Below, in pieces: positions 4,848 through 6,749 of a DNA stretch of 6,749 bases. The stretch's first letter is position 1. Each line of letters begins with the position of its first letter. The notes under the pieces were generated by a model. The model did no database searches and was not told where the DNA came from. It was given only the letters and a program-made list of their open reading frames with translations. Origin of the DNA: Pedobacter sp. (GTDB taxonomy: Bacteria > Bacteroidota > Bacteroidia > Sphingobacteriales > Sphingobacteriaceae); NCBI GenBank assembly GCA_004295885.1, contig SEDG01000446.1:1-6749 (forward strand), in the 5' to 3' direction. The position numbers were made by a program, and so were the translations under genes.

Positions 4848-5954
4848 ATGCAACTCGATCCCAACAAATTTATTGCAACAGGTTTAACGTACGATGACGT
4901 ATTATTAGTGCCTGCGTATTCAGAGATTTTGCCCCGTGATGTTAATACAGCAACGTTTTTAACAAAAAAAATTAAGCTAAATGTTCCCTTAATTTCTGCC
5001 GCTATGGATACCGTAACGGAAGCAGAATTAGCTATTGCCATTGCTCAAAATGGAGGTATCGGAATGCTTCACAAGAATATGACGATTGATAGACAGGCTG
5101 AAGAAGTACGTAAAGTTAAACGTTCTGAAAGCGGAATGATCCAAGATCCAGTTACATTTTCTACAGAATTATAAAATTGAAAAATTACCAGTTGTTAATG
5201 CAGAAGGTTATTTATGCGGTTTAATCACTTTTAAAGATATTTCTAAGGTAAAAAATTACCCAGTTGCTTGTAAGGATGAGAGAGGCAGATTACGTGTTGG
5301 TGCGGCAGTAGGAGTAACCGCAGATACTTTGCAAAGAGTAGATGCATTGGTTAAAGCTGGCGTAGATGTAATTACCATTGATACCGCACACGGTCACTCA
5401 AAAGGAGTAGTTGATAAATTAAAAGAAGTAAAAGCAAAATATCCAGATTTGCAGGTTATTGTTGGTAACATCGCCACTGGTGCTGCTGCTAAATTTTTGG
5501 CAGATGCAGGTGCAGATGCGGTTAAAGTAGGTATTGGTCCGGGTTCAATTTGTACCACAAGAATTATTGCTGGTGTTGGTGTTCCACAATTATATGCGAA
5601 TCGCCAGGCGAAACTATCATCTATGAAGGTCGTAAATTTAAATCTTACCGCGGAATGGGTTCTATCGAAGCGATGGAGCAAGGTTCAAAAGACCGTTACT
5701 TTCAAGATGTAGAAGACGATATTAAAAAGTTAGTACCAGAAGGTATTGTTGGTCGTGTACCATTTAAAGGTACTTTAGCTGAGGTAATGTACCAATATAT
5801 TGGAGGTTTACGTGCAAGTATGGGTTACTGTGGTGCAGCAACAATCGAGAAATTACAAGAAGCACAATTTGTACAGATTACAGCTGCAGGGATGAGAGAA
5901 AGTCACCCTCACGATATTACCATTACCAAAGAAGCACCAAATTATACAAGATAG
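4848..5954 (+). pseudogene. guaB: IMP dehydrogenase, disrupted by two internal deletions
   Basis: Intact GuaB (about 490 residues) oxidises IMP to XMP, the committed step of GMP synthesis. Three conserved pieces remain. Piece 1, 4848 to about 5157, is the barrel start (GLTYDDVLLVPAYS, ISAAMDTVTEAELA, GGIGMLHKNM) up to MIQDPVT. Piece 2, about 5158-5598 in the next frame, runs from LQNYKIEKLPVV through DTAHGHSKG to GPGSICTTR with the catalytic Cys (codon 5551-5553) and GVGVPQLYA. Piece 3, about 5598-5954, back in the first frame, runs from ESPGETIIYEGRKFKSYRGM to ESHPHDITITKEAPNY. Compared with relatives recalled from memory, about 90 residues (most of the CBS pair) are lost near 5157 and about 55-60 (the DGGI and GSLFAG phosphate-binding segments) near 5598. 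Each junction shifts the frame; piece 1 ends at a TAA at 5172. The retained parts are near-perfect, so the loss is recent or an assembly error. No active enzyme is possible as written. Confidence 0.93.
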
Positions 5955-6016
5955 ACACCCTCTAGCTCCCTGAAGGAGGAATAGTTAAAACAAAGATTTA
6001 GGGGCAAACCACATAC

Positions 6017-6048
6017 AGCGGGGCATCGGTTACGATAGCCCCGCTTTT
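6017..6048 (+). terminator. Intrinsic terminator downstream of guaB
   Basis: AGCGGGGC (6017-6024) pairs perfectly with GCCCCGCT (6038-6045). The stem continues inside with ATCG against CGAT after a bulged A at 6037, closing on GTTA. TTTT and then CGTTTT follow. This is the best rho-independent terminator in the window and fits the end of a guaB transcript, about 60 nt after its stop. Confidence 0.8.
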
Positions 6049-6097
6049 CGTTTTATAAAAATTAACCTCGTTGCAGCCTCTAATGGAAGAAATCTCT

Positions 6098-6121
6098 CTT
6101 TGCGTTCTTAGCGTCTTTGCG
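6098..6121 (+). repeat. CTTTGCG tandem motif, common Bacteroidota intergenic string
   Basis: CTTTGCG occurs at 6098-6104 and again at 6115-6121, giving a 17-nt period, within TTTGCGTTCTTAGCGTCTTT and followed by GGTTAAAT. From memory, strings of this kind (CTCTGCGTCTTTGCGGTTAA) recur between genes in many Bacteroidota genomes. The function is unknown. Confidence 0.4.
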
Positions 6122-6238
6122 GTTAAATAATCAATCCTTGATTCTCCCACGTCTCTTAATGTTAAACTGCCACGAGCAACTAGTGATTCCGTATTTAATT
6201 CCGTTAATTAAAACTTTCGAAATTATTTCCAAATAAAA

Positions 6239-6269
6239 TTTGGTAGTTAGAATTTTTCAGATATATTTG
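6239..6269 (+). promoter_or_regulatory. Consensus Bacteroidota promoter of the receptor gene
   Basis: TTTG at 6239-6242, a 19-nt spacer, and TATATTTG at 6262-6269 match the Bacteroidota sigma consensus (TTTG, about 19-21 nt, TAnnTTTG) at every fixed base. The start of transcription should be near 6276, leaving a leader of about 60 nt before the ATG at 6337. Confidence 0.75.
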
Positions 6270-6336
6270 TCGATATATTCTATAGATTTAGTAGACTATA
6301 ACAAATTTAAAAATTACATACCCCAAGAAATTTACA

Positions 6337-6749
6337 ATGAAGCACAAGTACTTATCTTTTCTAATCCTCTTTTTATTAGCCCTTTCCGTAAACTCTGTTT
6401 TTGCACAAAGCCCTATTACGGGTATCGTAAAACGTACCGATGGCGCCCCAGTGCCGCGAGCTACAGTGAAAATAAGAGGCACCAATATTTCTGTGAGTGC
6501 AGATGACAAAGGTGCTTTTAGCATCAACTCAAAACAAGAAGCTCCATTTTACCTTCAGGTGAGTTCAGTAGGGTATAAGCCGCAAGATTTTCAGGTTTTA
6601 AAAATTCAAGACACACCTTTAGAGTTAATGTTGGTTGAAGATGCCTTGTTAGATCAAATCGTGGTAACATCGAGAAGGCGTTCAGAAGTTTTACAAGATG
6701 TGCCAATTGCCATTACAGTAATTGGCGGTCAGGCAGCAGAAAATGCTGG
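6337..6749 (+). CDS. TonB-dependent receptor, N-terminal part (runs off the window)
   Basis: The first 137 residues of an outer-membrane receptor are present, and no stop occurs before the window ends. Residues 1-23 are a signal peptide (MKHKYLSFLILFLLALSVNS, then VFA, with cleavage before Gln24). Residues about 27-100 are a carboxypeptidase-regulatory-like beta-sandwich: GIVKRTDGAPVPRATVKIRG, DDKGAFSI, VSSVGYKPQDF and LELMLV. A TonB-box-like LDQIVVTSRRR (105-115) follows, then the beginning of the plug domain (EVLQDVPIAITVIGG, 117-131). The plug signature resembles general siderophore or nutrient receptors rather than SusC, so the substrate cannot be named. A SusD partner or other cargo genes would lie outside the window. 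The ATG at 6337 fits the signal peptide, and a strong promoter lies about 70 nt upstream. Confidence 0.92.
   Translation, partial: MKHKYLSFLILFLLALSVNSVFAQSPITGIVKRTDGAPVPRATVKIRGTNISVSADDKGAFSINSKQEAPFYLQVSSVGYKPQDFQVLKIQDTPLELMLVEDALLDQIVVTSRRRSEVLQDVPIAITVIGGQAAENA

Larger units (their letters stand above)
5955..6336. other. Intergenic region between guaB and the receptor gene
   Basis: No gene is seen. In order, the region contains a repeat-like CTAGCTCCCTGAAGGAGGA at 5962-5980, the terminator-like hairpin at 6017-6048, a CTTTGCG direct repeat at 6098-6121, an AT-rich stretch, and the receptor promoter at 6239-6269. The frames across its right end are shadows of the receptor gene. Confidence 0.7.

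Noticed and set aside
4848..5954. Intron, intein or programmed frameshift in guaB
   Set aside because: Sequence is missing rather than inserted, and the joined pieces lack whole conserved segments, so no splicing or frameshift could restore the enzyme.

Overview
The window looks like chromosome from a Bacteroidota bacterium, most likely family Sphingobacteriaceae (Pedobacter-like). The reasons are a DUF6266-type protein, a TonB-dependent receptor with an N-terminal carboxypeptidase-regulatory-like domain, no Shine-Dalgarno sequences in front of genes, and promoters of the Bacteroidota type (TTTG, about 19 nt, TAnnTTTG). The genus is an inference from remembered family resemblance; no search was run.

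Left part (1-2290, + strand): an accessory, phage-flavoured block. It holds a DUF6266 protein, a three-helix membrane protein, a truncated CHAP-type cell-wall amidase/peptidase that overlaps the membrane gene by 82 nt, a small unknown ORF, and a protein with an N-terminal lipoprotein-like signal and a C-terminal transmembrane helix. The last two overlap by ATGA. The order small membrane protein, cell-wall hydrolase, protein that could link outer and inner membranes recalls a phage lysis cassette (holin, endolysin, unimolecular spanin). This is the most interesting hypothesis in the window, but the hydrolase is broken as written.

Middle (2291-2740): no gene. It is filled with repeat debris and ends in three consecutive hairpins with a shared GATGA/TCATC stem and 19-nt loops; the outer two lie in a 63/64-nt direct repeat. 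They abut the stop codon of the next gene, which is on the other strand.

Right part (2741-6749): housekeeping and envelope genes. On the minus strand, ppnP (nucleoside phosphorylase) is followed after 33 nt by a secreted metallophosphoesterase fused to a seven-repeat PQQ-like beta-propeller. Divergent from ppnP is guaB (IMP dehydrogenase), which carries two internal deletions that remove the CBS region and part of the catalytic barrel; each shifts the frame. The remaining pieces are well conserved, so the damage is recent or is an assembly artefact. A strong terminator-like hairpin and another short repeat follow. The window then ends inside a TonB-dependent receptor that has a near-ideal Bacteroidota promoter. 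ppnP and guaB both act in nucleotide metabolism and share one intergenic region.
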